Shown: positions 25,776 to 34,462, counted from the first letter of the stretch. The stretch: DNA of 64,000 nucleotides from an uncultured Clostridia bacterium (GCA_944380765.1 CALWIO010000006.1:1-64000), one strand, 5' to 3'. The notes: generated by a model not told the origin, from the letters alone. Numbers and translations are program-made.

Positions 25776-25826
25776 GGGCGGTAAATTTAACGCAGATTTT
25801 TCCGGCCGGCATTTTTTAGCGCTCTG

Positions 25827-25855
25827 TTGCAAAAAGCTATACAATTATATATACT
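25827..25855 (+). promoter_or_regulatory. ogt promoter
   Basis: TTGCAA and TATACT with a 17-bp spacer, followed by AAAGGAGG before ATG 25882. Confidence 0.65.
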
Positions 25856-25881
25856 GTAAGCAGACAAAAAGGAGGATTATT

Positions 25882-26373
25882 ATGCAGGTAAAAACATTAT
25901 ATCACTCCCCCATAGGAACTTTGGCGCTTATAAGCGACTCCGGCGCGCTGACTTCTGTAATTTTCCAGAAAGAAGCGGCTTTCGCGGCCGCTGTCAGCGA
26001 AATTGCCGACGGGCAGAACAAGGCTCTTTGTGACGCGGAACTCTGGCTCAACTCATATTTTAAAGGAGATATACCGAAAGGCTTACCCGAACTCGGGCTT
26101 TCGGGGACAAAATATCAGCTTGCCGTATGGGAAGAGCTTTTGAAAATCCCCTACGGCAAAACCTCAAGCTACAAAGAAATCGCCATACGCGCGGCAGAAA
26201 ATACCGGCTCGCCGGGTTTCAGCGCTCAGGCGGCAGGCGGAGCGGCAGGGCGCAATCCCGTGCCGATAATAGTGCCCTGCCACCGGGTAATCGGCTCTGA
26301 CGGCTCGCTGACCGGTTACCGCTGGGGCGTCAGCATTAAAAAAGCGCTTCTGTCCCTTGAAAACGCCCTGTAA
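25882..26373 (+). CDS. ogt: Methylated-DNA--protein-cysteine methyltransferase
   Basis: The 163-residue protein has the acceptor motif PCHRVIG with the active Cys. The upstream helix-turn-helix region TKYQLAVWEELLKIPYGKTSSY and a terminal GYRWGVSIKKALLSLE are also present. It repairs O6-alkylguanine by irreversible transfer to its own Cys in the cytoplasm. A short Gly/Ala-rich insert (SPGFSAQAAGGAAGRNPVP) precedes the active site, a region that is usually shorter. It is a single gene with its own promoter. Confidence 0.92.
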   Translation: MQVKTLYHSPIGTLALISDSGALTSVIFQKEAAFAAAVSEIADGQNKALCDAELWLNSYFKGDIPKGLPELGLSGTKYQLAVWEELLKIPYGKTSSYKEIAIRAAENTGSPGFSAQAAGGAAGRNPVPIIVPCHRVIGSDGSLTGYRWGVSIKKALLSLENAL

Positions 26374-26494
26374 TTTACGGTTGCGCTCCTTGCAAACCAA
26401 AATTTGCCCCGTATGTAAACCTGTGTGTATTGTATCCGCGGCCCGCTACCGGTAAAATCTAAGTGAAAACAAAAAAGAAAGGAGCCGCTCAATT

Positions 26495-27115
26495 ATGGAT
26501 TTAATTACTGCCAACAGATTACAGCAATTAAGAAAAATGAACGGTTACAGTCAGGATGTTCTTGCCGAAAAGCTGGGGGTCAGCCGTCAGGCTGTTTCAA
26601 AATGGGAGAGGGCCGAGTCCTCGCCCGACACCGACAACCTTATAGCTCTCGCTTCACTCTACGGTATGACTCTTGACGATTTGCTCAACACCTCGCAGGA
26701 CGCTGTAAAGGTGAAAGCCTTGCCAAAGAAAAGAGATGTTAAGGGAAAGCTGAAATCAATTCTCTCAAAGGCAAACGACTTCGGACTTTATCCCCGCGCG
26801 GCGCTTAGTATGCTGAAATTTCCCTTTGCCGTTGTGCTGCCGCTGGTCTATGTTGTTCTGTCGCTTGCCACAAAGCTGTGGCACCCGCTGTGGATAATGT
26901 TTTTGCTGATTCCTATTTATTACCGCACAGCGATAGCGCTTAAAGCCAACAGCAAAAAGATACTGCTTTTGCTGCTGCCCGTACCCGAAGCCGTTGTAAC
27001 CCTTTTTTTGATATGCGGAACGGTATTTTCCGCGTGGAGCTACGCCTGGCTGCTGTTTTTAATCATTCCCGTTTATTACTGGATAGTTTTAATGATGAAA
27101 AATAAAAGCGAATAA
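26495..27115 (+). CDS. XRE-family regulator with C-terminal membrane domain
   Basis: The 206-residue protein starts with an XRE helix-turn-helix (residues 5-62: LQQLRKMNGYSQDVLAEKLG, VSRQAVSKWERAESSP). After a basic linker come about four transmembrane helices (108-205). Such membrane-tethered XRE proteins are common in Clostridia, but their signals are mostly unknown. RBS AAAGGAG before ATG 26495. It ends in its own terminator, so it is a single-gene unit. Codon use matches the surrounding host genes, unlike the similar protein at 29658. Confidence 0.85.
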   Translation: MDLITANRLQQLRKMNGYSQDVLAEKLGVSRQAVSKWERAESSPDTDNLIALASLYGMTLDDLLNTSQDAVKVKALPKKRDVKGKLKSILSKANDFGLYPRAALSMLKFPFAVVLPLVYVVLSLATKLWHPLWIMFLLIPIYYRTAIALKANSKKILLLLLPVPEAVVTLFLICGTVFSAWSYAWLLFLIIPVYYWIVLMMKNKSE

Positions 27116-27119
27116 CAAA

Positions 27120-27146
27120 AAAAGCCGCCCGAGGGCGGCTTTTTTG
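27120..27146 (+). terminator. Terminator after the XRE membrane regulator
   Basis: Stem AGCCGCCC/GGGCGGCT with a short loop, followed by TTTTTTT. Confidence 0.85.
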
Positions 27147-27199
27147 CGAAAAAGAATGGACAGGAAAACCGGCGGACAGCTTATTTTCTGTTTTAGGGC

Positions 27200-27235
27200 A
27201 AAAAATAAGCCGGAGCAAAGCGGACTTTGCTCCGG
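27200..27235 (-). terminator. Terminator of tRNA-Val
   Basis: On the minus strand a perfect 11-bp stem CCGGAGCAAAG/CTTTGCTCCGG (4-nt loop) is followed by CTTATTTTTT, directly behind the tRNA CCA end. Confidence 0.8.
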
Positions 27236-27237
27236 AG

Positions 27238-27314
27238 TGGTGGAGACAGAGGGGCTCGAACCCGCGACCTCACGGATGTGAACCGTGCGCTCTGACCAAC
27301 TGAGCTATGCCTCC
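27238..27314 (-). tRNA. tRNA-Val (anticodon CAC)
   Basis: The 77-nt cloverleaf has acceptor GGAGGCA/TGTCTCC with one G-U pair. The D-arm is GCTC-GAGC, and the anticodon stem CACGG/CCGTG encloses loop TTCACAT. The T-arm is GCGGG-TTCGAGC-CCCTC with one mismatch. Discriminator A and CCA are encoded. Anticodon CAC reads GUG. A terminator follows at once. Confidence 0.93.
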
Positions 27315-27402
27315 GTTTTTTCAGCGGCAAAGGCGCAAGCCGCTGCGCTGAATTATTTATAATTATATCACACTTTTTTTATATGAACAAGCGTTTTTTA
27401 AT

Positions 27403-27870
27403 TTAAAGCGCTTTTTCCATTGTGGTTTTCAGCGGCGTCATACCGCAGTTTTCATAAAATTTATACGCGCCCTCGTTGAACGCCCACACATTGAGCGTTA
27501 TATTGTCAAAGCCGTTGGTCTTTGCGAATTTTTCCACATATTCAAATATGCTTTTGCCGACATGCTCTCCCCTGTGGTTTTCGTCAACGCAAATATCGTC
27601 AATATAAAGGGTTTTTTTATCCTGCATAAGCAGACTGCCCTTTGTTGACTGATAAACGCAGAAAGCGTAGCCTAAAATTCTTCCGTCCTCTTCCGCCGCG
27701 AAAATCGGCGTTTCATCATTTCTGATTATTTCGGCAAGCTCCTCGTCGCTGTACTTTTTAGTCGCTTTTTTAAAAATATCCGGTCTGCCGTCGGCGTGGA
27801 TTTTCGCCACCTGAAACAAAAGGTTATTTATTTGCTCGGCGTCGGCAGCCGCAGCTCTTCTGATTATCAT
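27403..27870 (-). CDS. GNAT-family N-acetyltransferase
   Basis: The 155-residue protein has a complete GNAT fold. The N-terminal strand-helix is IIRRAAAADAEQINNLLFQV. Motif A is LYIDDICVDENHRGEHVGKS with an R-G-x-x-V-G acetyl-CoA loop, and motif B is NVWAFNEGAYKFYENCGM. The substrate is not predictable; the closest style is the RimI/ribosomal-protein or small-molecule acetyltransferases of Firmicutes. ATG 27870 has GGAAG upstream. It is isolated from its neighbours on both sides. Confidence 0.85.
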   Translation of the reverse strand: MIIRRAAAADAEQINNLLFQVAKIHADGRPDIFKKATKKYSDEELAEIIRNDETPIFAAEEDGRILGYAFCVYQSTKGSLLMQDKKTLYIDDICVDENHRGEHVGKSIFEYVEKFAKTNGFDNITLNVWAFNEGAYKFYENCGMTPLKTTMEKAL

Positions 27871-27974
27871 TTTTTATCTTCCAATCATAATATATTGAAA
27901 TAATTATAACACATTTTTTCAAAAACACAAAGCTCCTGCAAACTGCAAGGACTTTTGAACTTTCAGCAAGATAT

Positions 27975-28340
27975 TTATTTTGAATAAACGGTTACAACCG
28001 ACATAGGCTCTGCTTTTAATACGCCGCCTGTGTTGTTCTCAACGCTCTTGGTCAGTTCCAGATCATGCCGGGCGTCGGTAGTGTAAACATCATAGGATTT
28101 TAAATCCCCTGCCGGAATTTTTGTTTCAAGCGCCTTGTCGCCGGAATTTACATATACAATAACCGTTGACCCGTCTGTATTTTCAAAAGCGACACAGCGA
28201 AGCCCCTCGGTTCCCGAAGAGCAGGCAAGCCGCACGGCGCCCTCCTCAATAAATTTTGAGAAATTTCCGAGACACCAGAGTCTTTTTGATGTCTGTATAT
28301 CGCTGTGGTCGTTTTCGTTTACATAAATCAGTCCGTCTGG
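27975..28340 (-). pseudogene. C-terminal remnant of a GH30-type glycoside hydrolase
   Basis: An open frame of 121 codons runs from just after a TAA at 28343-28341 to a stop at 27975. It reads [20 protein letters not shown] onward, then [36 protein letters not shown], and ends LKAEPMSVVTVYSK. This is typical of the beta-sandwich that closes GH30 glucosylceramidase/xylanase enzymes. The catalytic barrel is missing. The frame breaks at 28340, exactly where sequence with different codon use begins. It may be translated from the GTG at 28235 but is almost certainly non-functional. The family call is by recall. Confidence 0.6.
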
Positions 28341-28516
28341 TTAATGAAGATTTACTGCGGGAAGCCGGATATATGCTGCCGCAAAGCGGAAACACCCATG
28401 ATTTGCTCCGCGGCTGGGTTGAAAACCCGCCTTCCGCTGAATTTCCCGTCGAAGTGGCAAAAAAACTTTTGGAACGGTTTCCATGTAATGATATCAATAA
28501 AGGAGAAAATAAAAAA
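28341..28516 (+). other. Unexplained open stretch before rubrerythrin
   Basis: These 176 bp are open in the rubrerythrin frame and read [20 protein letters not shown], then [20 protein letters not shown] and on into MSKWK. The stretch looks protein-like but I do not recognise it. It may be the tail of a gene brought in with the rubrerythrin. The rubrerythrin start at 28517 has its own GGAG. Confidence 0.4.
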
Positions 28517-29179
28517 ATGAGCAAATGGAAATGTAAAATATGCGGCTACATCCATGAAGGTGAAAATCTACCTGCCGATTTCACCTGCCCGGTGTGTAAA
28601 CAACCGGCTTCTTCCTTTGAAAAAATAGAAGAAGCGCCGAAAGCCAATAAATATGCCGGAACACAGACCGAAAAAAATCTGGAAGCGGCTTTTGCCGGTG
28701 AGTCTCAGGCTCGCAACAAGTACACATATTTTTCTTCGGTCGCAAAAAAAGAAGGCTATGAACAAATCACCGCTTTGTTCCAGAAAACTGCGGATAACGA
28801 AAAAGAGCATGCAAAAATGTGGTTCAAAGAACTAAACGGTCTCGGTGACACCGCCGAAAACCTGCTTCACGCTGCCGAGGGTGAAAATTATGAATGGACT
28901 GACATGTATGACGGTTTTGCAAAAACCGCGGAGGAGGAAGGTTTCCCGGAGCTGGCTGCTAAATTCCGTTTGGTTGCCGCCATTGAAAAACATCACGAAG
29001 AACGTTACCGCGCGCTGCTACACAATGTGGAAACAGCTGAGGTCTTTGCCAAGAGCGAGGTTAAGGTATGGGAATGCCGCAACTGCGGTCACATTGTGGT
29101 CGGTACCGTTGCGCCGGAAGTTTGTCCTGCCTGCAATCATCCGCAAAGCTATTTTGAACTGAATTGCGAAAACTACTAA
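28517..29179 (+). CDS. Rubrerythrin with rubredoxin domains at both ends
   Basis: The 220-residue protein has an N-terminal rubredoxin-like knuckle (CKICGY and CPVC, residues 6-36). A central diiron four-helix domain follows, with [34 protein letters not shown] and EKHHEERY supplying Glu/His ligands. A second rubredoxin closes the protein (CRNCGH and CPACNH). The family reduces hydrogen peroxide with electrons from rubredoxin centres, protecting anaerobes. Single-rubredoxin forms, N- or C-terminal, are usual; having both is less common. Codon use (CCG for Pro, GCT for Ala) differs from neighbours, which favour CCC and GCC. That suggests acquisition. ATG 28517 has GGAG upstream. Confidence 0.9.
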   Translation: MSKWKCKICGYIHEGENLPADFTCPVCKQPASSFEKIEEAPKANKYAGTQTEKNLEAAFAGESQARNKYTYFSSVAKKEGYEQITALFQKTADNEKEHAKMWFKELNGLGDTAENLLHAAEGENYEWTDMYDGFAKTAEEEGFPELAAKFRLVAAIEKHHEERYRALLHNVETAEVFAKSEVKVWECRNCGHIVVGTVAPEVCPACNHPQSYFELNCENY

Positions 29180-29657
29180 GCCTTCGGCTTATCCGGTAAC
29201 CGTAATTGGTTGAACATCAAAATAATCTGAAAAGTCCATAAAACAGGTGAAAACAACCGTGATTTTGATACCCATTATATCAAAATCACGGTTGTCATTT
29301 GCCTAATCCCATCAAGATTGATACAAGAAAGACTTTACCCTAAAATTGGGGTACAAAGTCTTGCACGGGTATCTTGCGGGTTTCAAATTTTAGGGAATTA
29401 GCCGATGGGGGTTTCAAATTCAAATGCCGTAGATTTTTTCACATTTATGTGGTATAATCAGTTCGATAAAATAAGAATTTGATTGGAACAGAACCTTTGA
29501 GTTCACTTTAGGTGTTTATGTAGTGGCTATCAAATACGGATTAGGTGAAAAGAGGTTTGGCAACCCTCGGTTGACACATTGCAAGGCTATGTTTGGTGGT
29601 ATGTAACCGTCAAAAATACTATAATGATGTTACAAAAGCACCAAGGAGGTAATGATA
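29180..29657 (+). other. 478-bp gene-free region in the accessory patch
   Basis: It holds an 18-bp perfect hairpin (29253-29295), an imperfect hairpin (29330-29361), an extended -10 TGGTATAAT (29450-29458), and a 43-codon open fragment beginning EFDWNRTFEFTLGV (about 29479-29607) that I do not recognise. A TATAAT at 29620-29625 may serve the next gene. The composition is more AT-rich than the host genes. Confidence 0.5.
29253..29295. repeat. 18-bp perfect inverted repeat downstream of rubrerythrin
   Basis: ACAACCGTGATTTTGATA and its exact complement are separated by a 7-nt loop (CCCATTA). The following bases are CATTTG, not a clean T-run. It may be a weak terminator or a remnant mobile-element end. 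Confidence 0.75.
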
Positions 29658-30641
29658 ATGATTTTAGCTGATAAGATAATCAGACTTAGAAAAAAGAATG
29701 GATGGTCACAAGAGGAACTTGCTGAGAAAATGAATGTGTCCCGTCAAGCAGTATCCAAATGGGAGGCAGCACAGACCACGCCTGATTTGGAAAAGATACT
29801 TCAACTTAGCAATTTGTTTGGTGTAACGACCGATTACTTATTGAAAGACGAAATTGAATATGAGGAATTTACGGATAGTACGGATGAAACGCCGATACGA
29901 AGGATTTCTCTCGCAGAGGCAAATGAATATTTGGAACAGAGAAAGGATGCCTCGGTTAAGATCGCAATCGCCACATTCCTGTGTATTATATGCGCCATTC
30001 CTTTGCTTCTTTTGATCGCATTAAGTGAGATGACCTCACTTCCGATTGCCGACAATACCGCAATCGGAATCGGCGTAGTTGCGATTTTTCCTATCGTAGC
30101 GATTGCTGTAATTATGTTTATTCGTGTTGGGTTCAAAAATTCACCTTATGAGTTTCTTGAAAAAGAACCGTTTGATACGGAATATGGTGTTACCGGACTT
30201 GCAAGAGATAGACAGAAAGCATATCGGAGTACCTATGTGAAATACAACTACATTGGTGCTTGCACCTGTGTGTTGTCGCCTGTTCCTCTCATAGCCGGAG
30301 CATTTACAGAGAATGAACTGCTTGTAATGATTTTACTTTGCGTCACAATGCTGATTGCTGGAGTAGGAGCAATGTTTTTTATCGTTGCGGGAGTGCGATG
30401 GGCAAGTATGCAAAAATTACTTCGAGAAGGAGAATTTTCAGATAAAGGAAAACGAAAAAGCAAGATCAGCGAAACTGTAGGTACGGTGTACTGGCTTGCG
30501 GCAACTGCCGTTTATCTGTGTTGGAGTTTCCTTACAGACGATTGGCATATTACTTGGGTTGTATGGCCGGTTGCAGGTATTTTGTTTGCAGGAGTAGAAC
30601 TCATTTGTAACCTTGTGATTGATAAGCAAGACGAAAAGTAA
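29658..30641 (+). CDS. XRE-family regulator with large C-terminal membrane domain, probably acquired
   Basis: The 327-residue protein has an N-terminal XRE helix-turn-helix (residues 3-60: IIRLRKKNGWSQEELAEKMN, VSRQAVSKWEAAQTTPDLEK). About six hydrophobic helices follow from residue 92. The overall plan matches the regulator at 26495, but the membrane part is longer and unrelated by eye. Codon use is clearly different: it is AT-rich, with AGA/CGA and TTG frequent and few CCC or GCC codons, so horizontal transfer is likely. ATG 29658 was preferred over 29652 because AAGGAGG stands 8 nt away. Confidence 0.85.
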   Translation: MILADKIIRLRKKNGWSQEELAEKMNVSRQAVSKWEAAQTTPDLEKILQLSNLFGVTTDYLLKDEIEYEEFTDSTDETPIRRISLAEANEYLEQRKDASVKIAIATFLCIICAIPLLLLIALSEMTSLPIADNTAIGIGVVAIFPIVAIAVIMFIRVGFKNSPYEFLEKEPFDTEYGVTGLARDRQKAYRSTYVKYNYIGACTCVLSPVPLIAGAFTENELLVMILLCVTMLIAGVGAMFFIVAGVRWASMQKLLREGEFSDKGKRKSKISETVGTVYWLAATAVYLCWSFLTDDWHITWVVWPVAGILFAGVELICNLVIDKQDEK

Positions 30642-30712
30642 AATATCAATTTGCCTAAGTGGCAAATTCCAATATGTCGCACTGATAGCAAAGAAAGATA
30701 TATGATCACAAA

Positions 30713-30750
30713 GAGGGCTGACCAGAATAACCGGTCCGCCCTCAAAATTT
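30713..30750 (+). terminator. Hairpin after the acquired XRE regulator
   Basis: Stem GAGGGCTGACC/GGTCCGCCCTC with one mismatch and a 9-nt loop, then AAAATTTG. A weak T-tract makes it a moderate terminator candidate. Confidence 0.55.
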
Positions 30751-30856
30751 GAGTCGCAGTAATCAAAGAAAAAGGAATTCTGCAGGCCGCATTTGATTAT
30801 GTGGTCGTGAAAAATGTGATTTTCTTAAAAGTGGCGACAAAACACCTAAAAAGCAT

Positions 30857-30901
30857 AAAAAATTGACCGAAAGTGGAGGTAAAACCTCTATTTTCGGTCA
30901 A
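30857..30901 (-). terminator. Terminator of tRNA-Pro
   Basis: On the minus strand a long hairpin is followed by TTTTTT; it starts 5 nt after the tRNA CCA end. Its outer stem is TTGACCGAAA/TTTCGGTCAA and its inner stem is AGGT/ACCT. Confidence 0.8.
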
Positions 30902-30905
30902 AATT

Positions 30906-30981
30906 TGGTCGGAGTGACAGGAGTCGAACCTGCGGCATCTTGCTCCCAAAGCAAGCGCGCTACCATCTGCGCTACACCCCG
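30906..30981 (-). tRNA. tRNA-Pro (anticodon TGG)
   Basis: The 76-nt cloverleaf has acceptor CGGGGTG/CACTCCG, anticodon stem CTTGC/GCAAG around TTTGGGA, and T-arm CAGG-TTCGACT-CCTG. Discriminator A and CCA are encoded. The tRNA 3' end faces the accessory patch with foreign-looking genes. Confidence 0.94.
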
Positions 30982-31112
30982 TTATTTCTATGTTTTTATT
31001 TTTTTGTGTCTATGTAATTTTATCTTTGAGTCCGCTGCGCGCAATTTACTCAGCCATAACAGTATAAACCATTTAACCGGTAATGTCAACAAAGCGGATA
31101 TTCAAAAAAACA

Positions 31113-31141
31113 TTGAATAATCGGCGTTTGTGTGATAATAT
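31113..31141 (+). promoter_or_regulatory. Promoter of the CysK-like gene
   Basis: TTGAAT and TAATAT with 17-bp spacing, about 34 nt before the start codon. Confidence 0.55.
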
Positions 31142-31174
31142 ATATGATTGCGAGTATATGAAAAGAGGTTTTTT

Positions 31175-32104
31175 ATGATATACAATAACATTCTTGAAGC
31201 AATCGGTCACACGCCGATGATTCGTCTTAACAGAATGAACGACCCGGACGCCGCAGATGTTTATGTTAAATTTGAGGGACTTAATGTGGGCGGCTCCATT
31301 AAAACGAGAACGGCGTACAATATGATTCTGAGCGCTGAAAAGGAAGGGCTTATAAACAGCGACACGGTGATTGTTGAGCCGACAAGCGGCAATCAGGGAA
31401 TAGGCCTTGCGCTGATAGGAGCCGTAAAGGGGTACAGGACCGTGATTATTATGCCCGACTCGGTAAGCGAGGAGCGCAGGAAGCTCGTTAAGCATTACGG
31501 AGCCGAGGTTGTGCTTATTCACGATGACGGCGACATTGGAAAGTGCATTGACTGCTGTTTGCAGACCGCTGTTAAAATGCAGAAAGAAAACCCGAATGTT
31601 TACATACCCCAGCAGTTTGAAAATCCCAAAAACCCGGAAGTGCACCGTCACCACACGGGAATTGAGATTATGGAACAGGTTGCGGGACCCATTCACGGCT
31701 TTTGCTCGGGGATAGGCACGGGCGGAACTCTTAGCGGTATAGGCGAGGTTTTAAAGGCGCAGAATCCTGATATTGAAATCTGGGCGGTGGAGCCGGAAAA
31801 CGCCGCAATTCTTGCGGGCGGAACAATAGGCACTCATCTTCAGATGGGGATAGGCGACGGGCTTATACCGAAAAATCTTAATCAGGAGATTTACAGCTAT
31901 ATTTACATAGTGTCCGATGAGGAAGCGATAAGCACCGCCAAAGATTTGGCGCGCAAGGAGGGCATTATGTGCGGCATTTCAAGCGGAACGAATGTTGCCG
32001 CGGCTCTGCGGCTTGCCAAAAAGCTGGGCAAGGGCAAAACCGTTGTGACCGTTCTGCCCGACACCGCGGAAAGATATTTCAGCACTCCCCTTTTTGACGA
32101 GTAA
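31175..32104 (+). CDS. Cysteine synthase-family PLP enzyme (CysK-like)
   Basis: The 309-residue fold-type II PLP enzyme has the Schiff-base Lys in GGSIKTRTA (near residue 44), the substrate loop EPTSGNQGIGLA, the phosphate loop GIGTGGTLSG and a C-terminal GISSGTN. O-acetylserine sulfhydrylases usually read SVKDR and GNTG, so the GSIKTR and GNQG variants leave substrate specificity open. It probably forms cysteine from O-acetylserine and sulfide. No cysE is adjacent. ATG 31175 follows AGAGG; upstream in-frame starts lack a ribosome site. Confidence 0.82.
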   Translation: MIYNNILEAIGHTPMIRLNRMNDPDAADVYVKFEGLNVGGSIKTRTAYNMILSAEKEGLINSDTVIVEPTSGNQGIGLALIGAVKGYRTVIIMPDSVSEERRKLVKHYGAEVVLIHDDGDIGKCIDCCLQTAVKMQKENPNVYIPQQFENPKNPEVHRHHTGIEIMEQVAGPIHGFCSGIGTGGTLSGIGEVLKAQNPDIEIWAVEPENAAILAGGTIGTHLQMGIGDGLIPKNLNQEIYSYIYIVSDEEAISTAKDLARKEGIMCGISSGTNVAAALRLAKKLGKGKTVVTVLPDTAERYFSTPLFDE

Positions 32105-32118
32105 TTTTACACAGGAAA

Positions 32119-32155
32119 ACAGCCGGAAGAAAATTCTTCCGGCTGTATTTTTTTT
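32119..32155. terminator. Terminator between the CysK-like gene and hppA
   Basis: A perfect 13-bp stem ACAGCCGGAAGAA/TTCTTCCGGCTGT followed by ATTTTTTTT on the plus strand; convergent genes share it. Confidence 0.85.
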
Positions 32156-32162
32156 GACTTAA

Positions 32163-34244
32163 TTAAAAGATGCTGTAATTCACAACCAGAGTCGCGAACA
32201 CAATGGATACCATTGAAAGCAGCTTGATGAGTATGTTGATAGACGGTCCGGAGGTGTCCTTAAAGGGGTCGCCCACGGTGTCGCCCACAACCGCGGCTTT
32301 GTGCATATCGCTTCCCTTGCCGCCGTGAGTTCCGCTTTCAATATATTTTTTGGCGTTGTCCCACGCTCCGCCGGAGTTCGACATAAATATCGCCATTAAG
32401 AATCCCGTTACGGTAGCGCCGGCGAGCATTCCCACAACGCCCTTATAGCCGAGAACCATACCGACCGCGACCGGAACGGCAATCGCCACAAGCGTGGGAA
32501 CAATCATTTCGTGAAGGCTTGCCTTTGTGCACAAATCAACGCACGAGGCGTAATCGGGGTCGGCTTTGCCCTCCATAAGTCCCGTGATTTCCTTGAACTG
32601 ACGGCGAACTTCCTTAACAACGCTCTGCGCGGCTTTGCCCACGGAATCCATTGTAAGAGCCGTGAATACGAAGGGCAGACAGCCGCCCACAAAAAGTCCT
32701 ATAAGCACGAGGGGATTTATAATATCAAAGCTCAGATCCGCCGCGGCGTCAACGCTTTTAACCTTATCGACATAAGAAGCTATCAAAGCCAAGGCCGTAA
32801 GAGCCGCTGAGCCTATCGCAAAGCCTTTGCCGGTCGCCGCCGTGGTGTTTCCGAGCGAGTCAAGGGCGTCGGTGCGCTCCCTTACTTCCGGAGCGAGCCC
32901 AGCCATTTCGGCTATGCCGCCCGCATTATCGGCAACAGGGCCGTAAGCGTCGGTAGCAAGCGTTATGCCGAGAGTTGAGAGCATTCCGACAGCGGAAAGC
33001 GCTATGCCGTAAAGTCCGGTAGCCGAGCTTGCCGCTCCGCCGGAGACAAAGAACGAAATAAGAACGCTTACGGCGACTATTACTATCGGCACGGCTGTTG
33101 ACTTCATACCGAGTCCCAGTCCGCTGATAATAATTGTAGCCGAACCGGTTTCGGAAGTAGCCGCAAGGCGTTTTGTGGGTTTGTATGTGTCGGAAGTAAA
33201 ATACTCGGTTGAAAGTCCTATTAAAACGCCGGCAATAAGTCCCGAAAGGATAGCGAAGTACAGCCCGAGATTTTCTTTGCCGAGAACGAGAAGGACAACG
33301 GGAAGAGAAACAACGGCTATTCCCACGGCGCTGAGGTTAGTGCCTCTTCTGAGCGCTCTGAGCAGGAGTTTCTGCTCAATATTTTCACCGGTACGCACAA
33401 AGAATGTGCCGAGTATTGACATTACTATGCCGATAGCCGCCAGAATCATAGGCACCGCCATCGCCTTTATTTCGCCCTGAAAAGCCGAAACGCCGAGCGC
33501 GGAAGCGGAAATTACCGAGCCTACATAGGATTCGTAAAGGTCGGCGCCCATTCCGGCAACATCGCCCACATTGTCGCCCACATTGTCGGCTATAACCGCC
33601 GGGTTTCTGGGGTCGTCCTCGGGAATACCCGCCTCAACCTTGCCGACAAGGTCGGCGCCTACATCGGCCGCCTTTGTGAATATGCCGCCGCCCACACGGG
33701 CAAACAGCGCCATTGAGGAAGCGCCCATTCCGAAGGTGAGCATTGCGCCCGTTATTTCAGAGGGGGAGAGCTTGAACACAAAGTTGAGCAGGAAAAACCA
33801 CACCGAAATATCAAAAAGTCCGAGCCCTACAACGGTAAAGCCCATTACGGAGCCTGCCGAAAACGCCACTCTGAGCCCCCTGTTGAGTCCCTGCTGACAG
33901 GCGTTTGCCGTTCTGGCGTTTGAGAGGGTGGCGATTTTCATGCCGATAAAGCCGGACAGTCCCGAAAAAAGTCCTCCGGTTATAAACGCGAAAGGCACGA
34001 ACCATGTAAGCAGGCCGAACGCCGCCATAACAAGAAGAATTACGAACATTCCCGCGAAGAACACGGAAACCACAGAATACTGCCTTTTAAGGTATGCGTT
34101 GGCGCCCTTTCTTATCGACTGTGAAATCTTCTGCATTTTTTCGTTGCCCTCGGAAAATTTAAGCACTTTTTTCGCCGTGAGGGCGGCAAACAAAAGCGCT
34201 ATGACCGAGCCTAAAAATGTAAATAAAATTAAATATCTTTCCAC
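32163..34244 (-). CDS. hppA: Membrane-bound ion-translocating pyrophosphatase, K+-dependent type
   Basis: The 693-residue polytopic enzyme has the catalytic signature [20 protein letters not shown] and the acidic repeats DNVGDNVGD. The C-terminal site is [12 protein letters not shown] and [14 protein letters not shown]. It couples pyrophosphate hydrolysis to export of H+ or Na+. The subclass motif reads [18 protein letters not shown]; Ala where K+-independent enzymes have Lys indicates K+ dependence by family rule. The pumped ion is unresolved. GTG 34244 is preferred because GGAAG stands 5-6 nt upstream. The in-frame ATG 34262 has no ribosome site. Confidence 0.92.
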   Translation of the reverse strand: MERYLILFTFLGSVIALLFAALTAKKVLKFSEGNEKMQKISQSIRKGANAYLKRQYSVVSVFFAGMFVILLVMAAFGLLTWFVPFAFITGGLFSGLSGFIGMKIATLSNARTANACQQGLNRGLRVAFSAGSVMGFTVVGLGLFDISVWFFLLNFVFKLSPSEITGAMLTFGMGASSMALFARVGGGIFTKAADVGADLVGKVEAGIPEDDPRNPAVIADNVGDNVGDVAGMGADLYESYVGSVISASALGVSAFQGEIKAMAVPMILAAIGIVMSILGTFFVRTGENIEQKLLLRALRRGTNLSAVGIAVVSLPVVLLVLGKENLGLYFAILSGLIAGVLIGLSTEYFTSDTYKPTKRLAATSETGSATIIISGLGLGMKSTAVPIVIVAVSVLISFFVSGGAASSATGLYGIALSAVGMLSTLGITLATDAYGPVADNAGGIAEMAGLAPEVRERTDALDSLGNTTAATGKGFAIGSAALTALALIASYVDKVKSVDAAADLSFDIINPLVLIGLFVGGCLPFVFTALTMDSVGKAAQSVVKEVRRQFKEITGLMEGKADPDYASCVDLCTKASLHEMIVPTLVAIAVPVAVGMVLGYKGVVGMLAGATVTGFLMAIFMSNSGGAWDNAKKYIESGTHGGKGSDMHKAAVVGDTVGDPFKDTSGPSINILIKLLSMVSIVFATLVVNYSIF

Positions 34245-34436
34245 AGAATCTTCCTTTCTCATATATTTTTTACAATATACTAATATTATATACCCGGCGG
34301 ATTTATTGTCAAGCAATTAACAATCTTTAACCGCTTTTTTGTGAATATTCAACAAATAAATCCTGCATATTCACAGCGAAATTCCCTGCCGTTTTGTCGA
34401 ATTATGAATATTGGCGTCCTTTCGCTTTCAAAGCGC

Positions 34437-34462
34437 AAAAAAGCCCGCCTTTTAAGGCGGGC
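34437..34462 (-). terminator. Terminator closing the lysis cassette
   Basis: On the minus strand GCCCGCCTT/AAGGCGGGC is followed by TTTTTT, 8 nt after the holin stop. It marks the end of the six-gene unit. Confidence 0.85.

Noticed and set aside
28256..28516. 307-residue version of rubrerythrin
   Set aside because: The first part lies antisense to the GH30 remnant and the next part is unrecognised; the start at 28517 has a proper ribosome site and begins at the rubredoxin domain.
27230..30990. Direct repeats of the tRNA-Pro 3' end marking an integrated element
   Set aside because: I looked for a second copy of the last about 20 nt of tRNA-Pro near the GH30 break and after rubrerythrin and found none; the similarity to the tRNA-Val gene is only the shared T-arm.
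30863..31120. Plus-strand frame containing GVTGVEPAASCSQSKRATIC
   Set aside because: This is the well-known false ORF created by reading across tRNA-Pro on the opposite strand; it has no ribosome site.
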